A model generated the notes under the pieces. The model did no database searches. It was not told the DNA's origin and worked only from the letters and a program-made list of their open reading frames with translations. Positions 54,237 through 63,252 of a DNA stretch of 64,000 bases are shown in pieces. A program made the position numbers and the translations under genes. Each line of letters begins with the position of its first letter. Position 1 is the stretch's first letter. Origin of the DNA: Dokdonia sp. Dokd-P16 (GTDB lineage: Bacteria; Bacteroidota; Bacteroidia; Flavobacteriales; Flavobacteriaceae). The DNA is taken from the NCBI RefSeq assembly GCF_003095655.1, contig NZ_CP029151.1, positions 2,975,001-3,039,000 on the forward strand, in the 5' to 3' direction.

Positions 54237-56234
54237 ATGTTCAAACGATTAATAGAAGCCATAAATCGCCTATTTTCAGAGGAGAATAGGTTAGATATTC
54301 GGAAACTGCGCTATCTACCTAGATGGGCGGTATTGTTTATTGATATTTTTCTAGTCTTTGTTGCGCTTATCACTACTTATTATTTGCTTGAAGGTATTAA
54401 TATTAAGTCGTTATTTACGCTAGACTTAAATAAACAGATAAGTATTGTAATAGGTATTAATTTTATTTTTTTATTACTTTTTAAGACATATGCAGGTTTA
54501 ATAAGACATTCATCATTTATGGATGCTCTTAAATTACTCTTTGCTTCTGGAGCCACCTTTGTTTCTTTAATATTTATTAATATCCTAAGTAAAATTTTTC
54601 TGGGTGAGAAAATATTTTTGACGACAGGTATATTTTTATTTGCACTATTATCCTTTACTGCTCAATTCATTTTCAGGCTAGTAATAAAACAGCTGTATGA
54701 ATCATTTAAAATTGCACAGAAAGAAGAGGAGCTTATTAAAGCAATCATCGTAGGGATTGATGACGGTGCAATTTCTATTGCGGCAGCACTAGATATAGAA
54801 CATCCTCAGCGTTTTATTATTAAAGGTTTTGTTTCAAAAAGACAGAATAAAAGTTTAAGAATACTTGGTAAACCTGTATTAGAACTTAACGATGATATTA
54901 GTTTACTTACAAATAAATTAGATGCCAGTGCAATCATTTTTGCAGGTAACACAATGAATGCTGAAGAGCGTTTTTTATTAGTTAAAGACTGCTTAGAAAA
55001 CGATATTAAGGTTTATAATTCCCCCCTTGTAATTAACTGGAGTGAAAAAACAACAGTAACAGATCAATTAAAGTCTTTGCAAATTGAAGATTTATTGAAT
55101 AGAGATCCTATAAAATTAAACGATAAGGATAAGGCCAAAAAGATTCAAGGTAAAACAGTGTTAGTGACAGGAGGTGCTGGTTCAATAGGTAGTGAAATAG
55201 CAAGGCAAGTTGCTTCTTATAATCCTTCAAAGCTTATAGTTTTAGATCAAGCCGAGTCACCCTTACATAATTTAAGTCTTGAGCTTCTTGGGCTGTATCC
55301 TGATATCGATTTTGAATTTACAATTTGTGATGTAGCAAACCGAAATAGATTAAGAGTTTTATTTGATACTTTTAAAATTGATATTATTTACCATGCTGCT
55401 GCCTATAAGCACGTGCCCTTAATGGAGAATAATCCTTCTGAAGCTATATTAACTAATATATATGGCACTAAAAATTTGGCAGACATAGCTGCCAAGCATG
55501 AAGTAGGCTATTTTGTAATGGTCAGTACAGACAAAGCAGTGAATCCAACCAATGTAATGGGTGCTTCTAAAAGAGCAGCTGAAATGTATGTGCAATCTAA
55601 ATACTTTGACGCTATTCAAGCTGGATCTTCAAAGACCAAATTTATAACAACTCGATTTGGGAATGTATTAGGGTCTAATGGGTCTGTAGTACCTCTATTT
55701 AAGAAGCAAATTAAGCAAGGTGGTCCTGTCACTATTACGCATCCTGACATCATACGTTATTTTATGACCATACCAGAAGCTTGCCAACTTGTTCTTGAAG
55801 CAGGTACGATGGGTAAAGGTGGTGAGATTTTTATTTTTGATATGGGGGAACCTGTTAGAATTATGGATTTAGCAGAAAAAATGATAAAGCTTGCTGGTTT
55901 TACGGTAGGCGAGGACATTGAAATAAAAATTACAGGTCTACGTCCAGGTGAGAAGTTATATGAAGAATTGCTAAGTGATGAAAGCAAGACGCTCGCGACT
56001 CATCATGAAAAAATAATGATCAGTGAGGATATAAGTGCTAATTATGATTATGTAAATACAGTAATTAGTAAAATAGTAAAAGCAGCTATTAAAAATAATA
56101 ATAATATAAGTGTTGCTAAATTAAAATCATTGGTTCCTGAATTTAAAAGTAAAAATTCTGAATATGAAGTGTTAGATATTAATGTACATGATATTGTACC
56201 TGAAATAAACCCTTCTCAAAACATTGTGCAATAG
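54237..56234 (+). CDS. Membrane-bound UDP-HexNAc 4,6-dehydratase (PglF/WbpM/CapD family)
   Basis: 665 aa. Four N-terminal membrane segments (about 30-150), a nucleotide-binding-like middle domain (about 165-290) and a C-terminal SDR (from 305). NAD site GGAGSIGSE near 312-320; HAAAYKHVPLMENNPSEA and STDKAVNPTNVMGASKRAAEMY carry the Met-Asp-Lys active site of the retaining class. Makes UDP-2-acetamido-4-keto-2,6-dideoxyhexose for the aminotransferase. Retaining stereochemistry, so it is distinct from PseB. Confidence 0.9.
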   Translation: MFKRLIEAINRLFSEENRLDIRKLRYLPRWAVLFIDIFLVFVALITTYYLLEGINIKSLFTLDLNKQISIVIGINFIFLLLFKTYAGLIRHSSFMDALKLLFASGATFVSLIFINILSKIFLGEKIFLTTGIFLFALLSFTAQFIFRLVIKQLYESFKIAQKEEELIKAIIVGIDDGAISIAAALDIEHPQRFIIKGFVSKRQNKSLRILGKPVLELNDDISLLTNKLDASAIIFAGNTMNAEERFLLVKDCLENDIKVYNSPLVINWSEKTTVTDQLKSLQIEDLLNRDPIKLNDKDKAKKIQGKTVLVTGGAGSIGSEIARQVASYNPSKLIVLDQAESPLHNLSLELLGLYPDIDFEFTICDVANRNRLRVLFDTFKIDIIYHAAAYKHVPLMENNPSEAILTNIYGTKNLADIAAKHEVGYFVMVSTDKAVNPTNVMGASKRAAEMYVQSKYFDAIQAGSSKTKFITTRFGNVLGSNGSVVPLFKKQIKQGGPVTITHPDIIRYFMTIPEACQLVLEAGTMGKGGEIFIFDMGEPVRIMDLAEKMIKLAGFTVGEDIEIKITGLRPGEKLYEELLSDESKTLATHHEKIMISEDISANYDYVNTVISKIVKAAIKNNNNISVAKLKSLVPEFKSKNSEYEVLDINVHDIVPEINPSQNIVQ

Positions 56235-56254
56235 TCAGTAGTATAGTATTTTTG
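56224..56254 (+). promoter_or_regulatory. Internal promoter of the export operon
   Basis: TTG (56224-56226), 20-base spacer, TATTTTTG (56247-56254), matching the Bacteroidota consensus well. The -33 lies over the end of the dehydratase gene; the Wza-like ATG is 18 bases after the -7. Confidence 0.6.
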
Positions 56255-56272
56255 CACTCCAAATTTTTATAT

Positions 56273-57046
56273 ATGTCTATTAAAGAATTGAGTAGAACTT
56301 TCTTAACATTGCTAGCTTGTGTGGCTTTTTGCTCATCTTGTATATCAAAGAAAGAGGTGCTATATTTTCAAGATATTGAAACCTTATCAGGACAAGATCA
56401 AAATACTAATTACAATACGGTGATACGTCCAGACGACCTATTATCTATAACAGTTTCTTCTCAAGATCCTGAATCTGTAGCTATATTTAATCCAGTAGCA
56501 GGTGCTGCAAATGCTTTAAGAACAACGAATGATCGTCTTGGGACCTACTTAGTAGACAAGAATGGTAATATAGAATTTCCTTACTTAGGGACATTAGCTA
56601 TTGCAAACAAGACAAGAATTGAAGCAATACAACTATTACGAGATCGTATTAGAGAATTTGCTAAAGAAGCTGTTATAGATTTAAGGATTTTAAATTTTTC
56701 TATATCTGTACTTGGAGAAGTGCAACGTCCAGGGACATTTACCATTCCTAATGAAAGAATTACAGTACTTGAAGCTTTAGGGCTTGCTGGGGATATGACA
56801 ATTTTTGGTGAGCGTAAAACAGTTAAAATTATTAGAGAAGAAGAAGGAGTTAAAACATACGGTGAGCTTGATTTTACTAGTATTGATTTAGTTAATTCAC
56901 CTTTTTACTATCTTCAGCAAAATGATGTTATCATCGTTTCTCCAAATAAAGCTCAAATACAAAGTGGTGCCTTTAATAGAAATTCAACCATATTCATTTC
57001 TATAGCAGGTATTGTAATATCTGTGTTAACTATTCTTACTCGTTAA
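56273..57046 (+). CDS. Polysaccharide export outer membrane lipoprotein (Wza-like)
   Basis: 257 aa from the ATG at 56273; a TTG at 56252 is in frame but overlaps the -7 element. Lipoprotein signal with Cys20 or Cys23 (FCSSCISKK). Polysaccharide-export (Poly_export) part IRPDDLLSITVSSQDPES (about 49-66), then SLBB-type strands (RPGTFTIPNERITVLEALGLAGD). A C-terminal hydrophobic helix (TIFISIAGIVISVLTIL) may form the outer-membrane barrel as in Wza, though the protein is shorter. Ten bases before the kinase gene. Confidence 0.87.
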   Translation: MSIKELSRTFLTLLACVAFCSSCISKKEVLYFQDIETLSGQDQNTNYNTVIRPDDLLSITVSSQDPESVAIFNPVAGAANALRTTNDRLGTYLVDKNGNIEFPYLGTLAIANKTRIEAIQLLRDRIREFAKEAVIDLRILNFSISVLGEVQRPGTFTIPNERITVLEALGLAGDMTIFGERKTVKIIREEEGVKTYGELDFTSIDLVNSPFYYLQQNDVIIVSPNKAQIQSGAFNRNSTIFISIAGIVISVLTILTR

Positions 57047-57055
57047 TTATTCTTC

Positions 57056-59443
57056 ATGCAACAACCTAATACTCAAATATCACAAGAAGACGATTTTAAC
57101 CTTAAGGATGTATTGAATCAATACTTAAAATTTTGGCCTTGGTTTTTACTCTCAGCTATAATCTTTATATCACTTGCTTTCTTATATGTACGTTATAGCA
57201 CGTATGTTTATCAATCACAGGCAACCATATTAATTAAAGACTCAAATAACGGTGCTTTATCTGAACTCGCAGCTTTTGAAGATTTAGGTTTAGGCGGTGG
57301 AGGATTAAGTAAGTCTGATTTTGAAAACGAAATTGAAATCATTAAGTCAAAAAGGTTAATTTCTCAGGTAGTTGATGATTTCCAATTAAATGTGAAGTAC
57401 TATAGAGAAGGTAATGTTAAATCTTCAGAAGTTTTTAAGAATAGTGAATTTACAGTGGAAGTACTAAATTTGAAAGATTCTCTCAAATCTTTTATGAGTT
57501 CTGTTTACATACGACAAATTTCAGGCAATACTTTTGAAATTAAAAAAAGAGAAGATTCAAAAGGTGAAATAAAAAATTATGGAACGCCACTACCTTTAGA
57601 TTTCGGAGAAATTGTAGTTTTTCCGAATAAATTGTATAAAGAGGATGGCATTGAGAAAGGAACGGACTTTACATTAGTAACCATAAGCGATAAAGCTTCA
57701 GCTATTACAAGTCTAAGAAACAACCTCTCTATTCAGGCAGTAAATAAAAATAGTAGTGTAATACAATTATCTTTTAATTCATCTGCACCTAATAAGTCTG
57801 AAGCAATACTAGATGGTCTTGTAGATGCTTATAATAATGATGCTATACTAGATAGAAATTTAGTGTCAGCAAATACCGCTCGCTTCATTGATAGAAGACT
57901 AGAAATTATTACCAGTGAATTAGATTCTGTTGAGACTAAGAATGTTGATTTTAGAGAAGATAGACGAGTAACAGATATTGCCACAGAGGGTCAAATTTTC
58001 TTGCAAAGCGCCACAGAACTACAAAAGAAACAACTAGAACTGTCTACCAAAATTGGTTTGGCAAATTCTATGAAGGATTATTTAAGTAATGAGGGATCTG
58101 AAGAATTACTTCCTGTTAATTTAGGCTTATCAGGAGATGGTTTAGCACAAGCAATTCAAAACTATAATGGTTTACTTCTAGAAAAAGAACGTTTATTAAA
58201 AAGTTCTACACCAGCAAACCCTGTGATTATAGCACTAAATGATCAAATTGATCAATTAAAGGGTAGTATTGGTTCTAGTTTAAATAATATTACTACCTCA
58301 TTAGAGATAGAAGATCGTGATTTAAGAAGACAAAGTGGACGTATAGGAGGTAAGATAGCTTCAATACCAAGCTTAACGAAGGCTGCTCGTGATATCATGC
58401 GCCAACAAGAAATCAAAGAGGCACTGTATCTATACTTACTTCAAAAAAGAGAAGAAACTGCAATTTCTTTGGCAGTTACCACTCCTAAAGCGAAAATAGT
58501 CGATAGAGCATATAGTTTAAAGACACCTATTTCTCCCAAACCTAAGATTGTGTACTTAGGGGCTTTAGTATTAGGTCTGTTAATTCCATTTGGTTTTGTG
58601 TATGTAAAAACGCTTTTAGATACTAAAATACATAACCGTCTTGATGTTGAAAAGGAAGTTCCTGGTGTACCAATTCTAGGTGAGGTTCCTATTATTGATA
58701 GCAAAGAGAGTGAAACGATTACAAGTAACGATAGGTCTGTACTTGCAGAAGCTTTTAGAATTCTTAGAACTAATTTAGGGTATTTTATTAAAAGTACAGA
58801 CGGAGGTCTTGGAAATACTATTTTTGTAACATCAACCATAAAAGGTGAAGGAAAAACTTTTGTAGCTTATAATCTAGCGCTGTCACTTACGAGTACAGGT
58901 AAAAAGGTATTACTTGTTGGGGCAGATATAAGAAATCCACAACTACATAGATATATTGATAAAAATGAATGGACTATAGGATTATCAGAATATTTATTTG
59001 ATACTGAAGTTGATATCAAATCTATTACAAATGAAGTTTTCAATGGTGATGAACATTTTGATTTAATACTATCTGGACGTATTCCACCTAATCCAGCTGA
59101 ATTATTAATGAATGGTCGTTTTGATAAACTAATTGAGGATGTTCGTGATGATTACGATTATGTGATTGTAGATACAGCACCTACGCTTTTAGTAACTGAT
59201 ACACTACTCATAAGCCAAAAGGCTGATATGACTGTCTATGTATGTAGAGCCGAATATACTGAGACGAATCTGCTACAGTATCCTAATGAACTTTATAAGG
59301 ATGGTAAACTCAAGAACATAGCATTTGCAATCAATGGAATAAAGCTAACTAACTTTGGTTATGGAAGTAAGTATGGCTATGGTTACGGCCAAGATAAACC
59401 ATCATTAATGAATAGAATTAAAAATAAGGTGGGACTGAGTTAG
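57056..59443 (+). CDS. Tyrosine-protein kinase / chain-length regulator (Wzc-like)
   Basis: 795 aa. Wzz-type N-terminal domain with two membrane segments (about 31-52 and 497-519) around a long coiled-coil periplasmic part, then a cytosolic BY-kinase domain: Walker A GEGKTF (about 596-601), Walker A' LVGADIRNP (about 621-629), and Walker B VIVDTAP (about 702-708). A C-terminal tyrosine cluster (YGSKYGYGYG, near 775-784) is the autophosphorylation site. Controls chain length and export of the polysaccharide with the Wza-like protein, and is reversed by the phosphatase gene that follows on the opposite strand. Confidence 0.93.
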   Translation: MQQPNTQISQEDDFNLKDVLNQYLKFWPWFLLSAIIFISLAFLYVRYSTYVYQSQATILIKDSNNGALSELAAFEDLGLGGGGLSKSDFENEIEIIKSKRLISQVVDDFQLNVKYYREGNVKSSEVFKNSEFTVEVLNLKDSLKSFMSSVYIRQISGNTFEIKKREDSKGEIKNYGTPLPLDFGEIVVFPNKLYKEDGIEKGTDFTLVTISDKASAITSLRNNLSIQAVNKNSSVIQLSFNSSAPNKSEAILDGLVDAYNNDAILDRNLVSANTARFIDRRLEIITSELDSVETKNVDFREDRRVTDIATEGQIFLQSATELQKKQLELSTKIGLANSMKDYLSNEGSEELLPVNLGLSGDGLAQAIQNYNGLLLEKERLLKSSTPANPVIIALNDQIDQLKGSIGSSLNNITTSLEIEDRDLRRQSGRIGGKIASIPSLTKAARDIMRQQEIKEALYLYLLQKREETAISLAVTTPKAKIVDRAYSLKTPISPKPKIVYLGALVLGLLIPFGFVYVKTLLDTKIHNRLDVEKEVPGVPILGEVPIIDSKESETITSNDRSVLAEAFRILRTNLGYFIKSTDGGLGNTIFVTSTIKGEGKTFVAYNLALSLTSTGKKVLLVGADIRNPQLHRYIDKNEWTIGLSEYLFDTEVDIKSITNEVFNGDEHFDLILSGRIPPNPAELLMNGRFDKLIEDVRDDYDYVIVDTAPTLLVTDTLLISQKADMTVYVCRAEYTETNLLQYPNELYKDGKLKNIAFAINGIKLTNFGYGSKYGYGYGQDKPSLMNRIKNKVGLS

Positions 59444-59461
59444 AACATCTGATTTTAATAG

Positions 59462-59500
59462 AAAAGAGGCAAAAACTTACATTAAGTTTTTGCCTCTTTT
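59462..59500. terminator. Bidirectional terminator between the kinase and phosphatase genes
   Basis: 17-base perfect stem AAAAGAGGCAAAAACTT / AAGTTTTTGCCTCTTTT with a 5-base loop (ACATT); serves both convergent genes. Confidence 0.88.
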
Positions 59501-59513
59501 AGTTTGTAGCAAG

Positions 59514-60236
59514 TTACCTAAATGTCTTTGTTGTGCTCAAGCATATATCTTCTAATGCTGAACTATACTTGGCAGAAATTTGCATCTTTTCAATTTTCTC
59601 AAGATGATCAATTCTATGCGTATCTAAACCTATAAAGTCAAAAAGGTTATTTTTTAATAAGTCATAAGCTACCTTTTGTACAGATTCACCATAGTGATTT
59701 GACAAGGAAAGTCCATTGAGTTGAAGGAGACATCCTTTCTTTTTGAAGTCTCTATAAATTTCGGGGCGCTTGTGATAAAATGCATAACGCTCGGGATGTG
59801 CTAGAATAGGTGTATATCCCTGAGAACCAATTTTAAAAATTTGTTTAAAAAGATTTTCTGGTGGTTGAAAAAAAGACATTTCCACTAGTACAAAATTATC
59901 GATTAGAGGTATAAGCTCTTTTTTTTCCAAATAGGTAGTAAATACTTCATCCAGCATATACTCAGAAGAGTATGATAAATCAATGCCCTGTGTGTTTTCA
60001 ATGCTTTCAAACGCATTGAAAATGGTTGTAGGTGTATTATCATACATACCCCCCATAGTATGTGGAGTAGCAATAACCTTATCACAACCTAAACTCTTAT
60101 ATTTTTTTAAAAGTTCCTCGCTTTTGGCTATAGTTTTAGCTCCATCATCGATTCCCGGTAATACATGACAGTGCATCTCTGGTGTACCTGACCAAATATC
60201 TAGGAATGATTTCTTTTTGTTAAAAATTCCAAACAT
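59514..60236 (-). CDS. CpsB/YwqE-type PHP tyrosine phosphatase
   Basis: 240 aa. PHP metal-binding phosphatase: EMHCHVLPGIDDGAK (20-34), ATPHTMGGMYDN (about 57-68), LAHPERY (~140-146) and GLDTHRIDHL (about 203-212) carry the His/Asp ligands of the trinuclear site. Removes phosphate from the kinase tyrosine cluster; the convergent layout with the kinase supports this. Unlike Wzb, it is not of the low-molecular-weight type, which is usual for this phylum. Confidence 0.9.
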   Translation of the reverse strand: MFGIFNKKKSFLDIWSGTPEMHCHVLPGIDDGAKTIAKSEELLKKYKSLGCDKVIATPHTMGGMYDNTPTTIFNAFESIENTQGIDLSYSSEYMLDEVFTTYLEKKELIPLIDNFVLVEMSFFQPPENLFKQIFKIGSQGYTPILAHPERYAFYHKRPEIYRDFKKKGCLLQLNGLSLSNHYGESVQKVAYDLLKNNLFDFIGLDTHRIDHLEKIEKMQISAKYSSALEDICLSTTKTFR

Positions 60237-60282
60237 GAGTCAAAAATACTTCAAATATTTTAGAAACTAGTATCTTCATTCT

Positions 60283-61641
60283 ATGATTAAAAAGTTGATA
60301 AGTGTATTACTTCACATTTTTATTTTCACTTCCAGTATCACTGCGCAAGAAATATTAAATTTTTCTGGTTCTCTTGGCTCTATAGGCTTTATATCTAGTG
60401 ATAGACTTCCTTTTTGGAGTTTTACTAATAGTCAAGGTTTCTTAAGTGAGTCAAGTAGTTATGGGGTTTCCGCTTTCGCGAAAGCGGACTATAGCATTTC
60501 AAATACTCATATACTCACTCTAGGTACAGGTGCTTTTATATCTGACGGATTTGATAATAATATAAGGAGAAGTGATTTGTATTTGGAATATAAAAATCAA
60601 TGGATTCAATTGACTGCAGGTGCAAAACAGCTTACTCCAGAGACATACAATCTTTCTACTATAAATAATAACATTTTACAAACTGGAAATGCACGACCAC
60701 TTCCCGGAATTATAATTTCCAATACGAAACCAATTAAATTATCAGAGAAATTTTCTTTAGATGCAGCGTTAGCTCATTATAATCTGAATGATGATCGCAG
60801 TACGAAAAATGCGCAGATTCATTATAAGATGATTAGGGCCAATTGGGCTATAAATGAATCAAGTTCACTATTAGTAGCGTTAAGACATTATGTTCAATGG
60901 GGAGGTAGGCTTTCTGACGGAACTAAGCTTCCTAGTGACTTAAAAGCATTTGGTAGAGTTTTCATAGGAGCCAATGGTGGTGATATAGATAACCCTAACG
61001 AGGCTATAAATGCATTAGGAAATCATTTAGGCAGTTATAGTGTTGACTATAAAAGAACACTTAACAGTGGAATATTAGCGCTCTATCATCAATCATTGTT
61101 TGATGATAGATCCGGAAGGGAATTAAATAATTTTCCTGATGGTGTTTGGGGTGTAAACTATCTCCCTAGAGGAAGTATAATGATTAAGTCTATCTTATAT
61201 GAATATATACAGACCGTATCACAAAGTGGAGCACCTAGGCCTACTGAAGGTAGTGGCCAACAAAGTGGTGGTGATAATTACTTTAGCAATAGTATATATA
61301 GATCAGGATGGACATATGAAGGGGCTGTTATAGGACTTCCCTTTCTTAATCCTTTTGGTAATGCAACGGCGCCAAGCAATAACAGAATGATAGGTCATCA
61401 TCTAGGTATAGCGGGATCAATAGGGAAGATAGACTATGCTATTAAGGGATCTTATATTCAGAATCTAGGAACATACACTTCACCTATCAAACCTAGACAA
61501 CAAGCGCTATATAGTCATGCAACGTTTTCTTATGATACCAATATTCTCGGAATTATCAATCTTTATGTAGGAGCAGATTACATTAACGATTTCTCTAATG
61601 CTACGAGTATTGGAATAGGATATAAGTATAACTTAGAGTAA
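60283..61641 (+). CDS. Capsule assembly Wzi-like outer membrane protein
   Basis: 452 aa with a signal peptide (SVLLHIFIFTSSITAQ), then a beta-barrel-like pattern of alternating strands to the C-terminus. The start of the mature part (FSGSLGSIGFISSDRLPFWSFTNSQGF) matches the capsule assembly Wzi family, which anchors polysaccharide to the outer surface. Lies last in the locus. A perfect 18-base palindrome in the N-terminal third encodes SAFAKAD. Divergent from the phosphatase gene. Confidence 0.87.
   Translation: MIKKLISVLLHIFIFTSSITAQEILNFSGSLGSIGFISSDRLPFWSFTNSQGFLSESSSYGVSAFAKADYSISNTHILTLGTGAFISDGFDNNIRRSDLYLEYKNQWIQLTAGAKQLTPETYNLSTINNNILQTGNARPLPGIIISNTKPIKLSEKFSLDAALAHYNLNDDRSTKNAQIHYKMIRANWAINESSSLLVALRHYVQWGGRLSDGTKLPSDLKAFGRVFIGANGGDIDNPNEAINALGNHLGSYSVDYKRTLNSGILALYHQSLFDDRSGRELNNFPDGVWGVNYLPRGSIMIKSILYEYIQTVSQSGAPRPTEGSGQQSGGDNYFSNSIYRSGWTYEGAVIGLPFLNPFGNATAPSNNRMIGHHLGIAGSIGKIDYAIKGSYIQNLGTYTSPIKPRQQALYSHATFSYDTNILGIINLYVGADYINDFSNATSIGIGYKYNLE
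60470..60487. repeat. Palindrome copy 14, inside the Wzi-like gene
   Basis: CCGCTTTCGCGAAAGCGG, perfect 18-base palindrome with C/G outer bases; read as S-A-F-A-K-A. First copy after the ~18 kb gap. Confidence 0.88.
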
Positions 61642-61927
61642 TTATTTCTCAAAGTAATTTAAATATTTGTGGTAGCTTACAATTAATTAGCTCGAGCTTC
61701 TTCCGAAATTAATTTCTTCTCTACCAGTTTAAAAATTTAAATAAGGTTTGGTTTATTCTTTGTTAGTATGGGCTTCGTGTCTCTTATTATGGAGTTTTAT
61801 CTTTGTAAAATGGATTGAACTTACGATTTGTAATGTCCTTACTCTTTGTTTAGATATCATATAAAAACGGTCATTCAGAAATTGAGAAAATACCCTTAGG
61901 GTACACTAATTTATAATTATAACTAAT
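61642..61927. other. Intergenic spacer, 3' of the Wzi-like gene
   Basis: 286 AT-rich bases, no gene-like frame, hairpin, palindrome copy or consensus promoter found. The upstream signals of the oxidoreductase gene must be here. Confidence 0.4.
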
Positions 61928-62998
61928 ATGTCTAAAATATATACACCATTAACAATAAGAGGCTTAGAATTACCTAATAGAATTGTAGTTTCTCCCATGT
62001 GCCAGTATAGTTCGGTTAACGGAATGGCAAATGATTGGCACCTTGTTCATTTAGGTTCTAGAGCCGTTGGAGGAGCTGGGCTTATTATTACTGAGGCTGC
62101 TGCAATTTCTCCGGAAGGAAGGATTACACCTTCAGATATGGGGATTTGGTCAGATGAGCATATTAAGCCTCTTAAACGGATTACAACATTTATTAAGGAA
62201 CAAGGAACAGCAGTGGGAATTCAGCTAGCTCATGCTGGGAGAAAAGCAAGTACCTTACCTCCTTGGGAAGGTAGCAAGGTGCTTAATAGTGAAAATGGAG
62301 GATGGCATCCCATAGCACCTTCTGCGATACCTTTTAATGAAGAAGGATTAATACCAAAAGAACTTTCTATAAGTGAAATAAAAGATATTATTAAGTTATT
62401 TGTAGATGCAGCTTTGAGAGCTGTTGAAGCAGGTTTTGATGTTATAGAAATTCATGCCGCGCATGGCTATCTTTTAAATCAGTTTTTGTCTCCACTAACC
62501 AATAAACGTGTAGACGAATATGGTGGTACTTTTGAAAATCGAGTACGTCTCTTGCTGGAGGTAACAGAGGAAATTCGATTAGTAATCCCTGATGCCATGG
62601 CTTTATTTGTACGTATATCTGCTACGGAATGGGCAGAAGGTGGTCATACCATTAAAGATTCCTTAAAAATCTCACAGCTCCTCAAAGATAGCGGAGCAGA
62701 TTTAATTGATTGTTCGACCGGTGGCGTTGTTAAAAATCAAGAAATTCCAGTAGAAAAGAATTACCAAGTACCATTTTCTGAAGAAATCAAGAAGAAAATA
62801 AATATAGCCACGGGTGCAGTAGGCTTAATTGATAACGCCATTCAAGCTGATGAGATTTTAACTAATGACCAGGCAGATTTAATATTTATAGGAAGAGAAA
62901 TGTTACGAAATCCATATTTCGGATTATTAAGTCCAGAACTGGGAGGGAAGAAGATTGCCTGGCCAAATCAATATCAAAGAGGAGAACCTAGAAAATAA
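61928..62998 (+). CDS. NADH:flavin oxidoreductase, old yellow enzyme (YqjM/NamA-like)
   Basis: 356 aa FMN-dependent TIM barrel reducing activated C=C bonds. The start IYTPLTIRGLELPNRIVVSPMCQYSSVNGMANDWH, then GGAGLIITEAAAISPEGRITPSDMGIW and EIHAAHGYLLNQFLSPLTNKRVDEYGG (His-x-x-His active site) are YqjM class. The Cys of SPMCQYS (Cys25) is characteristic of that class. Standalone gene; substrate unknown. Confidence 0.92.
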   Translation: MSKIYTPLTIRGLELPNRIVVSPMCQYSSVNGMANDWHLVHLGSRAVGGAGLIITEAAAISPEGRITPSDMGIWSDEHIKPLKRITTFIKEQGTAVGIQLAHAGRKASTLPPWEGSKVLNSENGGWHPIAPSAIPFNEEGLIPKELSISEIKDIIKLFVDAALRAVEAGFDVIEIHAAHGYLLNQFLSPLTNKRVDEYGGTFENRVRLLLEVTEEIRLVIPDAMALFVRISATEWAEGGHTIKDSLKISQLLKDSGADLIDCSTGGVVKNQEIPVEKNYQVPFSEEIKKKINIATGAVGLIDNAIQADEILTNDQADLIFIGREMLRNPYFGLLSPELGGKKIAWPNQYQRGEPRK

Positions 62999-63252
62999 TT
63001 TTAATATACGGTAATCATATTTGAAACTTCTATGGCTTTAAACTAAGTATATAGGCTCTTATATATTGGATAATTAAATTAGCTTTATCAAATCTTGTAA
63101 AAAATTTGATAAAGTTGGTTTTGATTACCAGCCTTTTCTACTGTTTGGAGTAAAACAAGAGTAGCTTGTTATTTAATTGTGCATGGAATATACTAGCAAC
63201 TCTTATTGAAATTACATTGAATGAATACTTGAATCGCTGAGTAAACAGCGTT
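62999..63252. other. Intergenic spacer between oxidoreductase and mnmE
   Basis: 254 AT-rich bases with a partial inverted repeat (AAATCTTG...AAAAAATTTGAT around 63090-63116) but no clear terminator, palindrome or promoter. Confidence 0.4.

Noticed and set aside
58441-58839. Antisense frame of 132 aa inside the tyrosine kinase gene
   Set aside because: Shadow of a conserved coding region; no start signal or motif.
4932-60487. Palindrome copies read as a CRISPR array or as terminators
   Set aside because: Spacing is irregular over kilobases with no spacers, and no T-tract follows the copies; a 5-base stem would be weak.
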